Source: Elephas maximus indicus
Lineage: Eukaryota > Chordata > Mammalia > Proboscidea > Elephantidae
Direction of reading: 5' to 3'
Length of the DNA: 64,000 nt
NCBI RefSeq assembly: GCF_024166365.1
Contig: NC_064827.1
Span: 54,650,635 to 54,714,634, forward strand
Below the pieces are notes generated by a model. It was given only the letters and a program-made list of their open reading frames with translations, was not told where the DNA came from and ran no database searches. This document shows, in pieces, positions 1 through 11,655 of this stretch (positions are counted from its first letter, which is position 1; each line of letters opens with the position of its first letter). The position numbers and the translations under genes are program-made.

Positions 1-590
1 ACAGAGACAGGAAAACTGATGTTTGATGGCAAGAACAATACAGAAGGTAATAGATCATCGATGGCCACTACTATGCTCTGATAAATCAAAAATTAGCTTT
101 CAACTTCAAATGTTCTCAGAGATCTTAATTTTAACATAAAAAGTGAGATGATTTAACCTTGTCAATTACAGGTTCCCATGTGATTCTCTAGCTCATAAAA
201 ATAATACAACCTTATATTTAGCAGAGGGCATCTTACTTCAGAAAAAATAAAATTGCTTTAATAAATTTATTCTACTGCACCTCAAACCATTCCTTGATGG
301 CAAAGAAAAGGCATAGATAGTTATCTCTAATGCTGTTGGACAAACCTAGCCACAGAGTTATCAAACAACGCTCTGCCATTACATATCAAAGCAGTACAAA
401 ATTAATATCTTAAAACTCAAATCAGAGGCCAAACACCTGGTTCAGTACTTTGCCCACTAGGCCAGGCTGCCTTTTAGTATTCCTAAGTAACCACCATCCC
501 ATAAAAATAATATTATTGGAGTCTTTTGATTAGAAGGAAAAAAGACCTCTTAAGAATTTTAAAGAAGGGGCTTCTAAACTATCTATTATT
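1..590. other. Unassigned AT-rich sequence, no gene seen
   Basis: No long open frame, splice-flanked exon or clear repeat is recognisable here. It is treated as ordinary non-coding DNA. Confidence 0.6.
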
Positions 591-593
591 AGA

Positions 594-690
594 AAATCAA
601 GGCCCAGAGAGGTTAAGTGACTTGCTTAAACTCATAGATATTGAGAAGCAGAGCTAAGTGTAAGCACAGAACTTTTAATTTCTTTAGCAG
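594..690 (+). repeat. MIR SINE fragment
   Basis: The core phrase 'cagagaggttaagtgacttg' followed by an 'agcagagct' block matches the MIR central and 3' region. The copy is old, diverged and truncated. Confidence 0.65.
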
Positions 691-739
691 AAATTGCAGC
701 TCTTTAAATTTATTATTGTTACAAAAAAAAAAAATTATA

Positions 740-907
740 AACCAAAAAAACTAAACCCATTGCCATCAAATCGATTCTGACTCATAGCAACCCTACAGGA
801 CAGAGTAGAACTGCCCCACAGAGTTTCCAAGAAGCGCTTGGTGGATTTGAACTGCCGACCTTTTGGTTAGCAGCCACAGCTCTTAACCACGATACCACCA
901 GGGTTTC
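740..907 (-). repeat. AfroSINE, short subfamily
   Basis: Reads on the reverse strand as a near full-length AfroSINE. The A-rich tail lies at the left, then 'gattctgactcatagcaacc', the 'gacagagtagaactgcccca' block, and the tRNA-like head ending 'accaccagggtttc'. No clean TSD could be read. Confidence 0.9.
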
Positions 908-933
908 TGATAATGATTATGCTTAATATTTAA

Positions 934-1088
934 TGTCAATTCTGACTCATAGCAACTCTATAGGCCAGAGTAGAACTGCCCCATAGGATTTCCAAGGCTG
1001 TAAATCTTAGAAGCAGACTGCCACATATTTCTCCGTGGAGCAGCTGATGGGTTTGAACAGCTGACGTTTCGGTTAGCAGGTATTGAAC
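934..1088 (-). repeat. AfroSINE, long subfamily, truncated
   Basis: Reverse-strand copy of the longer AfroSINE form, recognised by the inserted 'ggctgtaaatctt...agaagcagactgccac' block. It lacks the tRNA-like head and runs into L1 sequence at about 1,090. Confidence 0.85.
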
Positions 1089-1099
1089 TGCCAACATGA

Positions 1100-1847
1100 T
1101 TCTTTTTTTAACCAATGAACGCTTTCATTTATTGGTAACATATAAACATCCAGGTCAGAAATCCACACAGTCTCTCCAAATATTTGCCCTCTCACCTCCC
1201 CTCCAGATAGGAGATGCCAACATAGTCTCAACTGTCTGCTTGCTCTAAGAAGCTTATTGTTCACCAGCATCTTTTTCTATCCCATTGTACAGTCCAAAAC
1301 CTGTTTGAAGAGTTGGCTTTGGGAACGGTTCCTGTCTTGGGATAACAGAAGGTCTGGGGACCATGTTCTTCATTCTCCTTTGCTCCAGGTGGGTTGAGAC
1401 CAATTGATGCATCTTAGATGGCCGCTTGCTAGCGTTTAAGACCCCAGACGCCACTCTCCAAAGTGGGATGCAGAATGTTTTCTTAATAGATTTTATTATG
1501 CCAATTCACTTAGATGTGCCCTGAAACCATGGTTCCGTACCCCTGCACCTGCTATGTGGCCTTCAAAGCGTTCGGTTTATTCAGGGAACTTCTTTGCTTT
1601 TGGTTTAGTCCAGTAGTGCTAACCTCTCCTGTATTGTGTGTTGTCTTTCCCTTCACCTAAAGTAGTTCTTATCTACTATCTAATTAGTGAATACCCCTCT
1701 CCCTCCCTCCCTCCCTCCGTCCTCCCTCTCGTAACCATCAAAGAATATTTTCTTCTCTGTATAAACTATTTCATTGTGTGAATATACCATAATTTATTTA
1801 TCCATTCATCCGTTGATGAGCACCTTGGTTGCTTCCATCTTTTTGTG
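1100..1847 (-). mobile_element. L1 3' part, inverted segment
   Basis: On the reverse strand this reads from the end of L1 ORF2 (the block before the ORF2 stop, about 1,765-1,847) into the 3' UTR seen at 2,270-2,460 and 20,700-20,880. It stops short of the L1 3' terminus. The terminus lies immediately to the right on the opposite strand, as expected for a 5'-inverted insertion. Confidence 0.8.
1698..1730. repeat. (CTCC)n-like simple repeat
   Basis: Run of 'ccct' units inside the L1 3' UTR. On the L1 strand this is a G-rich purine tract of the kind usual in L1 3' UTRs. Confidence 0.85.
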
Positions 1848-1912
1848 TGTGTGTGAGAAACTGACTTGATTTGTAAACGTTCACTTAAGGCACAATAAAA
1901 ATTAAAAAAAAA
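1848..1912 (+). mobile_element. L1 3' terminus and poly(A) tail
   Basis: Only the last ~60 bases of the L1 3' UTR ('gatttgtaaacgttcactta', 'aataaaaatt') plus the A-tail. It abuts the inverted segment at about 1,847 and is read as the other half of the same insertion. Confidence 0.75.
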
Positions 1913-1913
1913 A

Positions 1914-2645
1914 ATGGAGGAATCTGGAAGGCATTATGCTGAGTGAAATTAGTCAGTTGCAAGAGGACAAATATTGTATGAGACCACTATTATAAGAACT
2001 TGAAAAATAGTTTAAACAGAGAAGAAAATATTCTTTGATGAAGCAAAGGAAAATGAAGAACACCAAAGACACAAGGTAATTATGAGCCCAAGAGACAGAA
2101 AGGGCCACATAAACCAGAGACTACATCAGCCTGAGACCAGAAGAACTAGATGGTGCCTGGCTATAACCGATGTCTGCCTTGACAGGGAACACAACAGAGA
2201 ACCCCTGAGGGAGCAGAAGACCAGTGGGATGCAGACCTCAAAAAGACCAGGCTTAGTTGTCTGATTGAGGCTAGAGGAACCCTGGAGGTCATGGTCCCCA
2301 GACCTTCTGTTAGCCCAAGATGGGAACCATCCCCAAAGCCAACTCTTCAGACAGGGATTGGACTGGACTATGGGATAGAAAATGATACTGGTGAAGAGTG
2401 AGTTTCTTGGATCAAGTAGACACATGAGACTATGTGGGCAGCTCCTGTCTGGAAAGGAGATGAGAGGGTAGAGGGGGTCAGAAGCTGGCCGAATGGATAA
2501 GAAAATAGAGAGTAGAGGGAAGGAGTGTGCTGTCTCACTAGCGGGAGAGCAACTAGGAGTATATAGCAAGGTATGTATACATTTTTGTATGAAAGTCCAA
2601 TTTGATTTGTAAACTTTCACTTAAAGCACAATAAATTTTTTTTTT
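1914..2645 (+). mobile_element. L1 3' end (last of ORF2 and 3' UTR)
   Basis: Begins in the ORF2 end ('ctgagtgaaattagtcagtt'), continues through the 3' UTR and ends with 'aaagcacaataaa' and a T/A-rich tail. The 5' part is missing. No intact ORF remains; the open frames here are incidental. Confidence 0.85.
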
Positions 2646-2649
2646 TAAA

Positions 2650-4555
2650 AAGCTCCGAAAATCACCAATTGGCACTAGGTATTTTTTGAAAGCTATTTGG
2701 CTTAGTTTGTAAGTTAACTGAAGCCTACTCATGGAGTAGGAAGACTTTCTGATGGCTCATAATTACAAGAACCAAATTAAAACCCCACATTAATGCGCCT
2801 ATGGACAAGGGTTAGAACGATCCTCAGAGTATATATAAATGTGTAATAGCGCCTAACAGATCTAATAATACTGGGATTGGGAATAAAAACTGCAGTCTTT
2901 TTCCAGATTGCGTTTGAGGATCTTTGAAATGTTTTGTCTAGAACAGTATAATTCCTAGTATGTTAAAACTAAATAGAACTTCAGAAATTATTTAATCCCA
3001 GCTCCTCATTTTGTAATTGAGGTGATACAGACTCAAAAAAGGTAAGGAACACAACAAAGGTTGCACACATTTTTCAGTTACAATATATTTTTTCTTTTGC
3101 ACAGAGAGACTCATAGAAATCCACTGCATCTTAATAAATTGTAATGAATGAAATTCTAAAATGTGACTGATGTGTCAAGATTTTTTTGATGCCCAGACAC
3201 TGGAAGGTGTCTTAAATAGGTAACATCTGAATAAGTTCTGCTTAATAATATGCTATAACACAACTTGAACTCCAAGACTAAGGAGAGAAATCACAGTTCC
3301 CTAGGAAGAAAGGAAAACAAGCCCATTTATGCCCTAATTTATATCCTCTTCACCACCCCCCCTTTTTGGGGACCTACATACATGTAAGAACTCTGAGGCT
3401 TTAGGTTTCAGTCCTTTTCCAGATGAGTGTCACTAGTCATCAAATAGGGTTGACCAAAAATAAGGCCAATTATACCCCCTGAACAACTTACATATCAATT
3501 GTCAGAAACTAAAGGAATCATGGACCAATGAAGAGTTGAGAAAACTTCCTCAATAATTCAACCTAAAAAAAAAGAAATGTTCACATGGGGAAAAGAAAAT
3601 AGAAAGTTTAATTAAAGTTCCTGAATTATTTGATTACTCCAATAATTCTCAACAGCAAATTCAAGGTAGAGGTTAGTTGAGAGATGCTCCATTGTCATTA
3701 AAAATTATTCAGGTACAAATACTTGGAAACCATTTTATTTTCTTAAAATATAAAGTAGATAATTCCTACTTCAGTTTCTCTATTTATCAAAGTAATGTAC
3801 ATAAGCACATAACTTATTTAAAAATCAGGTCAGCAAGACTTGTTATGAAAAATAACAATATACTTCATCCTCAGTACCCTTTCCTCTGTTAGTCCCCAAT
3901 TCCGCTCCCCTACTCAGCTCCCTCCACTTTTCTCTTTTATATCTTTATTTACTTTCATATTTTAAAACACCATGCTGTTTCCGTTCTTTATTGATTCATA
4001 AAACTTACACATTATCTACTGACTTTCTACAGTGACAAGTGAGTGTTTAGGTCTCTTTCACTTCCCCCACCCTGCTTCTGGGTTCCCCATCTTCCAAATA
4101 GCCTTGTATTAAAATTTTTGGTTAAGTCAGTGGTCAATATTCACTTTAACATAACTATAAATATCCTTTACTGCTGAGCCATGTGCATGTGTTTTGATGA
4201 TGACTTCTTTCTTGTAGATTTTGGTTTTTCTAAAGTTTAACTTCCCAAATATTCTAACTAGTTATAAATTCTTCTCAAATTCTCTAACACATTTGTAAAA
4301 CCACTCTTAATACTGTTTTTTGTATTTTAAAAATAATTATAAAATCTGCAAGTTTCATTTTTTCCTTGAAAACTCATTCCTAGAGTTTTTATTCTCTTTT
4401 TCCAAATGGAACGTGCTGCTTTATAGGCTTATATATCCCAGAGCTGTGGTCCCAGGACTTTCCTTTGGTTTGTTCCTAAGTTGAATCCTGTTTTCCTGGA
4501 TCCTACATCTCGTCTTTTTAGTGGAACTTTTATTCCAGTAGCTTCTGGAGAAAGG
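2650..4555. other. Unassigned sequence, no gene seen
   Basis: A weak MIR-like block lies near 2,996-3,055. No supported exon or long element. The longest open frame (71 codons at 3,677-3,892) has no recognisable motif. Confidence 0.5.
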
Positions 4556-4559
4556 GTGA

Positions 4560-5150
4560 TTGGGAGGTAAATTGTTTGAGCCTTTGCATGACTTCTAGTG
4601 TTATTTTCCTGCCCTCGTATTTGATTAACAACTTGCTTGGGTTTAGAACTGAAGGCTGAAATGATTTCTCCTCAGAATGTTAAAGGCCCTCCTCCAGTAT
4701 CATCTATCTGCTAGTGTTTTCATTGAGAAGTATTATTTCTTGTCCCTGACCTTCTGTATATGGGGCCTACTTTTCTCTCCTTTAGATTTTTTTTTCTCTT
4801 TTAGAATTTGCTTTTTATAATTGCCTTAGTCCTCTTGGTGTTGTTAATTTTCACAGTAATTTGCCCTTAGCTGGGCCTTATTTTCATTCTTTGTGTTGGG
4901 TTTTTAACGGACTCTTTCATTCTGGAAACTCTTGTCCTTCAGTTCTGTAAACTTTTCTTCTATTATATCTTTTATATTTTCCTGCTATCATTTTCTGTTT
5001 GCCCTTTCTGGATGTCAGAATCCTGGATTTATTCCCTAATTTTCATATTATTTTTCTATTTTGCATTTCTTTGTCTTCTCCCCGTCCCACTCTCTAAAAT
5101 ATTTTCTTCAATTTTGTCTTTTATATTTTCTATTGAGTTTCCAATTTTAG
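4560..5150. repeat. Old L1-type (L1M-like) repeat, probable
   Basis: Pyrimidine-rich text with phrases such as 'tggaaactcttgtccttcag' and 'ttctattgagttt' resembles old mammalian L1 UTR consensus. Assignment rests on recalled consensus wording only, so subfamily and orientation are not given. Confidence 0.4.
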
Positions 5151-5154
5151 TATG

Positions 5155-5705
5155 CAGGAAAGAGTTAATATAGCAAACCTGATGCTGCTTTCTCTAGGAT
5201 GGCCTAATTACATAAACAGCTCCTTGGAATTTTGCTTATGGCATGTTCCCTTAGCTATTCAGTTATAAGGTTGATTTGTGTGCCTGGGGCACTGAATTTT
5301 GTTGTATTAGCCTGTCTAGATTGTTTGTTCAAACAATGTGATTTATGGTGAACACCTGCTTTCCTTTTGAGAGTCTGGAATTTTGGTAATTGTGGCTGGT
5401 TGCACAGAGACAGATTGCCTGTTTGACCAACAATAAAACCCCTCAGATTCTGAGTCTTAAGTGGGCTTTTCTGGGCAGAAACACTGCACGTGTGTTCCTG
5501 CATTTCACTGCTGGAGGCAGAAGTGTGTTTGGGTGGCAATCCTCTCACCTCAAGGAGAATTTGGTAATTTGTGCATGGACTCCTCCAGATTCCATCTAAT
5601 GTTTTTCCCTTGCTGAGCCTGCTGTGTATCCTCCTGCTGTAGTAAACAGTAGCCATGAGTACAACTTCCTCTGAGTTCTGAGTCTTTCTAGAGAATCACT
5701 AAATG
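5155..5705 (+). repeat. LTR-like repeat, family uncertain
   Basis: Has LTR layout on the plus strand: a 'gagttaatatagcaaacctg' head, an 'aataaaacc' polyadenylation-like block at ~5,433, and a tail with 'gtagtaaacagtagccatga' and 'tctgagtctttctag'. Similar to old mammalian ERV LTRs. No TSD was read. Confidence 0.45.
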
Positions 5706-5956
5706 CATTATAGGAACCCCAAGACATTCAGCTACTGTATTTTTTTATATCTACAAGATATGTTTTGTTCTCTGATTGAACCTATTTTTTGTAAAACATA
5801 GTACTCTGCTCATATTTAAGAGATGCAATGTCTTCTCTCCAATCTAAATTTTGCAGTATTGCTCCATACTTTATCTTTGTCCCTGCCTACTTTCTTTTTC
5901 TTCCCTTTTTTATTACAGATTTGAAACACCACCTTTATCAAATATGAAATGGCATA

Positions 5957-6125
5957 GAAACCAAAAAACCAAACCCATTGCCATCAAGTCAGTTCCGACT
6001 CACAGTGACCATATAGAACAGAGTAGAACTGCTCCATAGGGTTTCCAAAGAGTGGCTGGTGGATTCAAATTGCCAGCCTGTTAGTTAGCAGTCAAACGCT
6101 TAGCCACTGCATCACCAGAGCCCCA
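5957..6125 (-). repeat. AfroSINE with TSD
   Basis: Full-length reverse-strand AfroSINE. It is flanked by 'aaatggcata' (5,947-5,956) and 'aaatgacata' (6,126-6,135), a 10-bp TSD with one mismatch. Confidence 0.92.
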
Positions 6126-6215
6126 AAATGACATAACATGTGTAATATTTCTGCATTCTTTTCTATTCCATTCATCTATTTGTTCCTTTGCTACGTGTTT
6201 TATTATTATTACTAG

Positions 6216-6735
6216 CATTATTGTTGTGCATTAGGTGAAAGTTTACAGAGCAAATTAAATTATCATTTGATAGTTTGTACATAAAATATTTTATGTCCTT
6301 GGTTTCATTCCCCACAATGTGTCAGCATTCTCCCCATTTCTGCCCTGGGTTCCCCATTTCATTTCATCTTGATTTTATACCCCTTCCTGCCTTCTCATTC
6401 TTACTTTTGGGCAAATACTGCCCTTTAGTTCTGGTACAATTGGTTGTTCTAAGTAGCACATTCCTCTGAGGTATTATTGTTTATTTTATGGGCTTGTCTA
6501 TTGTTTGGCTGGAAGGTGGTCTCTGGGTATGGCTTCAGTTCCAGGTCGGAAGGGTGTCTTAGAGTCATACTCTCAGGAGTTCCTCCAGTCTCTGTCAGAC
6601 CAGTAAGTCTGGTCTTTCTGTGAATTTGATCTTTTGTTCTCCATTTTTCTCCCGTTCTGTCCGGGACCCTGTGTTATGATCCCAGTCAGAGAGGTCACTA
6701 GTGGCTGGACTTTCTAATATTTGGTCTGTCCTAAA
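6216..6735 (-). mobile_element. L1 3' UTR, reverse strand
   Basis: Starts with the reverse complement of the L1 terminus ('ggtgaaagtttacagagcaa') and carries the conserved 3' UTR blocks 'gaccagtaagtctggtcttt' and 'tctccatttttctcccgtt'. 5'-truncated within the 3' UTR and diverged. Confidence 0.8.
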
Positions 6736-7324
6736 TATTTAGTGATGCTTGATTGTTTATTCACGATTAATGATAAGAAACTAAAAAAGTTCATGGAAGC
6801 TGTTTGCAAAGGTAGAGCTTTTTGAATGATGGTTTCCACTGTTGGAGAAACTGACTTTCTTTGCAGGTGGTGTCAGTATCTATAAGTCTTTCATCTGAAA
6901 GCAGTTTCTCCAAAAGAAAACCCTTTAATTTTCTCCTTGTGAAGCACATAGAGGACTGCTGGATTTCTGTGAATAGAGTAGAGTAGTGGTTTGCAAACTT
7001 AAGTGTACATCCAGTGATATGTATACAGGTCTCTAGCTCTGGGGCTAGCAAATACTTGGGATAGGCCTGACCCACAAATGTCTGGCCCCAAACTCCCATC
7101 TCCTCCCTAACAGATTGACCTCCCCCACCTCCTCTAGAGCAGCTATTCCACCCAGTCTGTCACAGACCCTTTTCCTCCTTCTTGTGGCCGCAAGACTTGG
7201 TCTGCCTTTTTTTCTCTATGTCCTTTCTCTTGGGCTTCTTCCCACTCTCACTCCTGTCAGAGAGGATTAGAGTGGGATCCAGTCTTCTCTGCTCCCCTGA
7301 AATAAGCCCTTTGGTTTCATAGGT
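6736..7324. other. Unassigned sequence before the provirus
   Basis: No gag-like frame, LTR or primer-binding site is recognisable immediately upstream of the pol remnant. The provirus therefore appears to be missing its 5' half. Confidence 0.5.
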
Positions 7325-7865
7325 GCTACTGCTAATCAAGAAATATGGAGATCATCAAATGCCCGTAGGATACTATAGTCTTTAGTTAGATCCAGTTGCT
7401 CGTGCTTATCCTCCATGTTTAAGGGCAGTAGCAGCAGCTGCTCAATTAGTAGAAACACTGCAGATATATTTTTGAGTAATGACTTAGAGTTATTTGTTTT
7501 ACATGAAGTAGGTGCTATTCTCAGATCTACTTGAACTCAGCATCTATCTGCCAGCAGGTTAACCTCTTATGAAGCTTTATTATTGAGAGCCCAAAATATC
7601 CAAATATATGTTGAAGGAGTACCACATGACTGCTTTGATTTGACAGATCAACTTCTGATCCCAAGAGGAGATTTCCAGGAAATATCTTTGGCTAACACTT
7701 CTTTGGTTTTATTTGTAGACCGTTCTTATTTAAAACCAAATCTGACTTCAAGCAAATATCAGGGAGGATATGAGGTGACAACTTCCTCAGAGGTATTGGA
7801 GAGTGGACCTTTTCCTCAGGTAACTTCAGCACAAAAAGCCAAATTAGTGACTCTTACCCAAGCTT

Positions 7866-7889
7866 AAAAAAAAAATTTTTTTTTATTAC
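7866..7889. repeat. A(10)T(9) palindromic insertion with 10-bp duplication
   Basis: Insert of ten A, nine T and 'attac'. It lies between two perfect copies of 'acccaagctt' (7,856-7,865 and 7,890-7,899) and interrupts the RNase H remnant. Removing one copy and the insert gives the expected continuous pol text. Confidence 0.85.
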
Positions 7890-8340
7890 ACCCAAGCTTG
7901 TAAACTAGGAAAAGATCAATCTGTGACCATATTTACAGATTCAAGGTATCATTTCTGGTTAGCTCATGATTTTGAGATGGTGTAGAAACAATGGCGGATT
8001 TTTAACGTCTGGAGAATCTCCCATTAAGAATAAGAGGTATGTGACTGAACTTTTCGATGCTTTACTGTAACCTTCAGAAATAGCCATGGTTAAGATACAA
8101 GCTCACCAGTCAAACAACAACCTCAGGCTGAGGAGATCATTGGGAATGAGTTAGCTGATGCTGCAGCTAAAAGAGTAGCTGGTAGAGTGACCCAAAAACC
8201 CATTCCAGCTTTATCTGAAAATCCTTTAAGGATAGTTAAAACAGAATCTGTTGAGACTAGAACCCTTCCTAAGCTCATACGGTTAAATATTAGGAGTAAA
8301 AATTCCTATTTTAATTCAGAATCCAAATTTAGAGGTACTA

Positions 8341-8371
8341 AAAAAAAAAATTAAAAAAAATTTTTTTTTAA
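8341..8371. repeat. A/T palindromic insertion with short duplication
   Basis: A(10)-TT-A(8)-T(9)-AA between 'aggtacta' (8,333-8,340) and 'aggtacca' (8,372-8,379). Same layout as the insert at 7,866, but the flanking copies differ at one base. Confidence 0.7.
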
Positions 8372-10059
8372 AGGTACCAAAAATTAACCCCTGAAACTGA
8401 AATAACAGAATGGAGAGCAGGTGAATGCCATCTTAGTAAAGAAGCTGAATTGTGGATAGGTCCTGGAAACAGGATTGTTATTCCTAAGAGAATGCATATA
8501 CCTTCGTTATCAACCTGCTTATTAGAATTTAAAGAACAGTGGGATGAAGATTTAATTGCATTCTTAGATACATATTTTTAGGGAAACTTTGCAGATGCAG
8601 TTTATTATTTGTATGACAGACATGATACAACAGACAGACTTCTGTTAATGTATGAAGGAACAGGATTAGACAACTACTATCCTGGATATATCCATTTTGG
8701 AAATAGAGAAAAATGTAAACTATGTTGGAAATGGAAATTGGGTTTACCTCCACCATAAATAGAAGATCCAGAAAAAACAAGAGATGCTAGGTGGCACAGT
8801 TTAGCTTTATGCCCAAAAGCTACATCTCCTTGAGAATAACAAATATGGGTAAAGGAGGGATGTACTCTAAATTCTAACACAGATCTGTGGCTTGGACCTG
8901 ATCAAATTCTGGTCCTGCCAAAAGAATTACATCTTCTTGTAGTTTACAGTTTCCATCAAAAATATCATTTAGGAAGAGAGAAATTATTGGGGTCATTTCT
9001 GGAAGGCTGTGAATGAAGTAATGAGAGATTGCACTATTTGCCAAGAATTAATCCCAGAACTTATTCAACTCCTCAGGGTCGATATTCCCTTCCTACAGGA
9101 CCCATGACTGAATAGCAAATGGATTTTATACAACTTCCCCCAGTTCAAAATTGTAAGTATGTTTTAGTCATGATATGCAGATAGTCTCATTGGGTAGAAG
9201 CACTTCCCTGTCAGAATGCTACTGCAACCATTGTTGCTTAAAAAATTGTTAGAAAATATTCTTCCTTCTTGGGGTACTCCTCATACCCTGTGTAATGACA
9301 GAGGTTCTCACTTTACTGGCCAAATTTTGGCAGCAGTTTGTGACATTTTTCCTGTCTTATGTCTATTACATTGTCCATATCATCTGTAATCTTCAGAATT
9401 AGTTGAAAGAACAAATGGAATAAAAGCTCAGTTAGCTGAGCTTAGTGCTTCTTTAAAACTTATGTGGCCTCAAGCACTTCCATCCAACAGTATTGATGAA
9501 TCTGCAATCTACTCCTTTTGGTCCATACAAGTTAAGCCCATTTGAAATAGTCACAGCTATAATTCCTGATTCAAATTTAATCTCTAATAGTTTGTTAAAG
9601 TATTGTCAAAGCTTAATACAGTATACTAAAGCCAATGATAAAGTGATTAAACACTTATGCTCAAACTTCTTTTCCTAATTATATAGGCTTTCATGCTCCA
9701 GAACCTGGTGACTGTGTATATTGGAAATGGCACCAGATAAAGAAGTCTTTAAACCTGAAATGGAAAGGTCCTTATTTAGTTTTAGTAACAAATGAATTTG
9801 CTGAAAAATTACAGGGTATAAAATCCTGCATACATCTTTCCAAGTTAAAGAAGACCAAGGTTCCTGATGGGGTGATCAAACCGGCAAGAGGGCTGAAGTT
9901 GAAATTCAGAGGCCCTCCCAAAATGACCACCAACTGACTTTCTCCCTTGGATGAATGATTCAAAAGTACAATTTAGATACGTTGTTATTTGTTATATTCT
10001 TTAACACTTTGTTAATCTATGTTAATTAATTTTGATTTAAAATGATGTTGACTATTTAG

Positions 10060-11460
10060 TTACTCCTTTATTTGTTAGAAGAATAGATGCTTGGAATGAA
10101 AATGCTTTTGTCCGATTATCACAATCTGTAGCGAGTGCTGATATTTGACACAGTGTTCGATTTGTCATCAAAATCCTTATTCTGTTAAAGAAAATTCTGA
10201 CCCTTTGGCATTCCCCAGTGTTAAATTATCACTTAATTCCATCTTCCACTCTAAACTAGCAAGGTTTTGCCCCATGCAATTAGAATTAAGTTATGGACTT
10301 CTCTGTCTGTAACCCAAACATCTTCAATATCATGCTTTAATATCACTCAGATCTGGTTAAATAATTACTTGTGTGACACCAAGTTACTTCAAATATATCC
10401 TCATTTGCCTTTTAATAAGGGTGGATATTTTATAAATTATATCAACACCCTCCTAGGTGACTGGTATGGAGAGTGCTATACCAAGCTAGTTGAAATTGCA
10501 ACCCATAATCAGTTACCTCGTCCTCATGATTATAATAATGAATATCATAAAAATCTTACCTATATAGAATTATGACAATGAAAACTATCTATCTGTGATA
10601 ATTCTCTAATAGAAAGTTGGTTGTCTCATGTAAATTTTTCTATAGTTTTTGTTTCCTCTAGACAAATTTTGTGTGTTCCTTATGGATATATGTTTTTGTG
10701 TGGTGGGTCTAACTATACTAGTTTAGATAATCCCTTTCCAACTGACAGTGAATTTACATGGGAAATCTCTTGTTTAGATCCCTGGTGAATGTGTGGGCAA
10801 TACATTTGGTGAACTCTGGTATTACCTTTAGATATTCATAGTACTGATGCTAATAAATATTGGAAAGGTAATGTTAAAATATTAAACATTGTAAAACAAG
10901 AGTCAGAAGAAAATTCACTGGTTCAACATTCAGGGTGGGTTGGTCATTTCTAAGTGCTTGAAGTCCTACTTATAGTATAGTTGTACTGGAAAAACCTTTA
11001 AAATAAGAAATTTATCAATCCTTATGGGACAAATAGCACCTGAAGTTGCTAATGGAATGGAAACACAATAGCAATCTCTGACCTCATTAGCCAAGTTAGC
11101 ATTAGATAGAAGAGTAGTCTTAGATTTTTTTTTTTTTATTAGCCCAAGAAGGTGGAGTCTGTGCTGTATCAAAGGCCTCTTGTTGCATTTGAATAAATAA
11201 AACAGGAGAAGTAGAACAAGATAGACGTAGAATTAGACAGCAAGCTACCTGGTTACACACTATAATACTCCTAAAACACTAGCTTTATTTCGTTAGTTAC
11301 CATCAGGGATAAGTACATGGGCTAGATCACTATTGCAAGGAATAGTAATATTCTTAGTCTGCATCCTGATAGTATTAGGCATAATAAAACTAATCTTCTA
11401 TTGACTTACAGACTTAAAAGGCAAAAGAAGACTCAGGCTAAAATGCTGATGCACATCAAC
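10060..11460 (+). pseudogene. Class I ERV env remnant
   Basis: Degenerate envelope region following pol in the usual order. The surface part is only partly open (102 codons at 10,267-10,575). The transmembrane part is recognised by an open stretch with a CX6CC motif at ~11,160-11,186, the hallmark of gamma-type TM subunits, preceded by a heptad-like helical stretch (~11,080-11,125). A run of 14 T at 11,125-11,138 and multiple stops break the frame. It cannot encode an envelope protein as it stands. Confidence 0.75.
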
Positions 11461-11643
11461 TCTGCTTATTTCTGTAATGAGATTGATGGAAATGTCACTC
11501 TTACTTAAGAACCTGATGAAGAACCAGATGCTATCTGATGGAAAACCAGCAAGATGAGTTTAAAGATCATGCCATGAACACTATCTAGGAGACCAACTGA
11601 GTCCAGGTTTTGATCATCGATGTGTTATCTCCAATCTCTGATC

Positions 11644-11655
11644 AAAAGGAGGGAG
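11644..11655 (+). promoter_or_regulatory. Proviral polypurine tract
   Basis: 'aaaaggagggag' directly precedes the LTR start 'tgatttagcac'. This is the position and composition of a retroviral PPT, which fixes the U3 boundary at 11,656. Confidence 0.8.

Larger units (their letters stand above)
7325..9940 (+). pseudogene. Class I ERV pol remnant (RT end, RNase H, integrase)
   Basis: Degenerate gammaretrovirus-like pol. The end of the RT connection region is seen at ~7,365-7,470 (a 'LDPVARAYPPCLRAVAAAA' reading). The RNase H start lies in an open frame at 7,583-7,867 ('FVDRS' in place of the usual TDGS), with a second acidic motif 'TDSRY' near 7,934-7,950. The integrase zinc domain is at ~8,935-9,050 (two His, then CTIC at 9,030-9,041). 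The catalytic core has its first Asp at ~9,122, a second in 'NDRGSHFTG' (~9,293-9,320), and the Glu in 'ELVERTNG' (~9,395-9,420). The C-terminal domain is open at 9,690-9,935. Several in-frame stops, frameshifts and two A/T insertions break it. Upstream RT, protease and gag are absent. No function is expected. Confidence 0.85.

Noticed and set aside
740..907. tRNA gene from the tRNA-like head of AfroSINEs
   Set aside because: The heads are SINE promoters of tRNA origin and lack a foldable intact tRNA.
2126..2620. 164-codon reverse frame
   Set aside because: Entirely antisense to an L1 3' UTR; the same text occurs at 62,203-62,496 for the same reason.
11125..11138. T(14) run in env as a further bodiless poly(A) insertion
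   Set aside because: Flanks are too AT-rich to show a duplication; slippage of an existing T run is equally likely.
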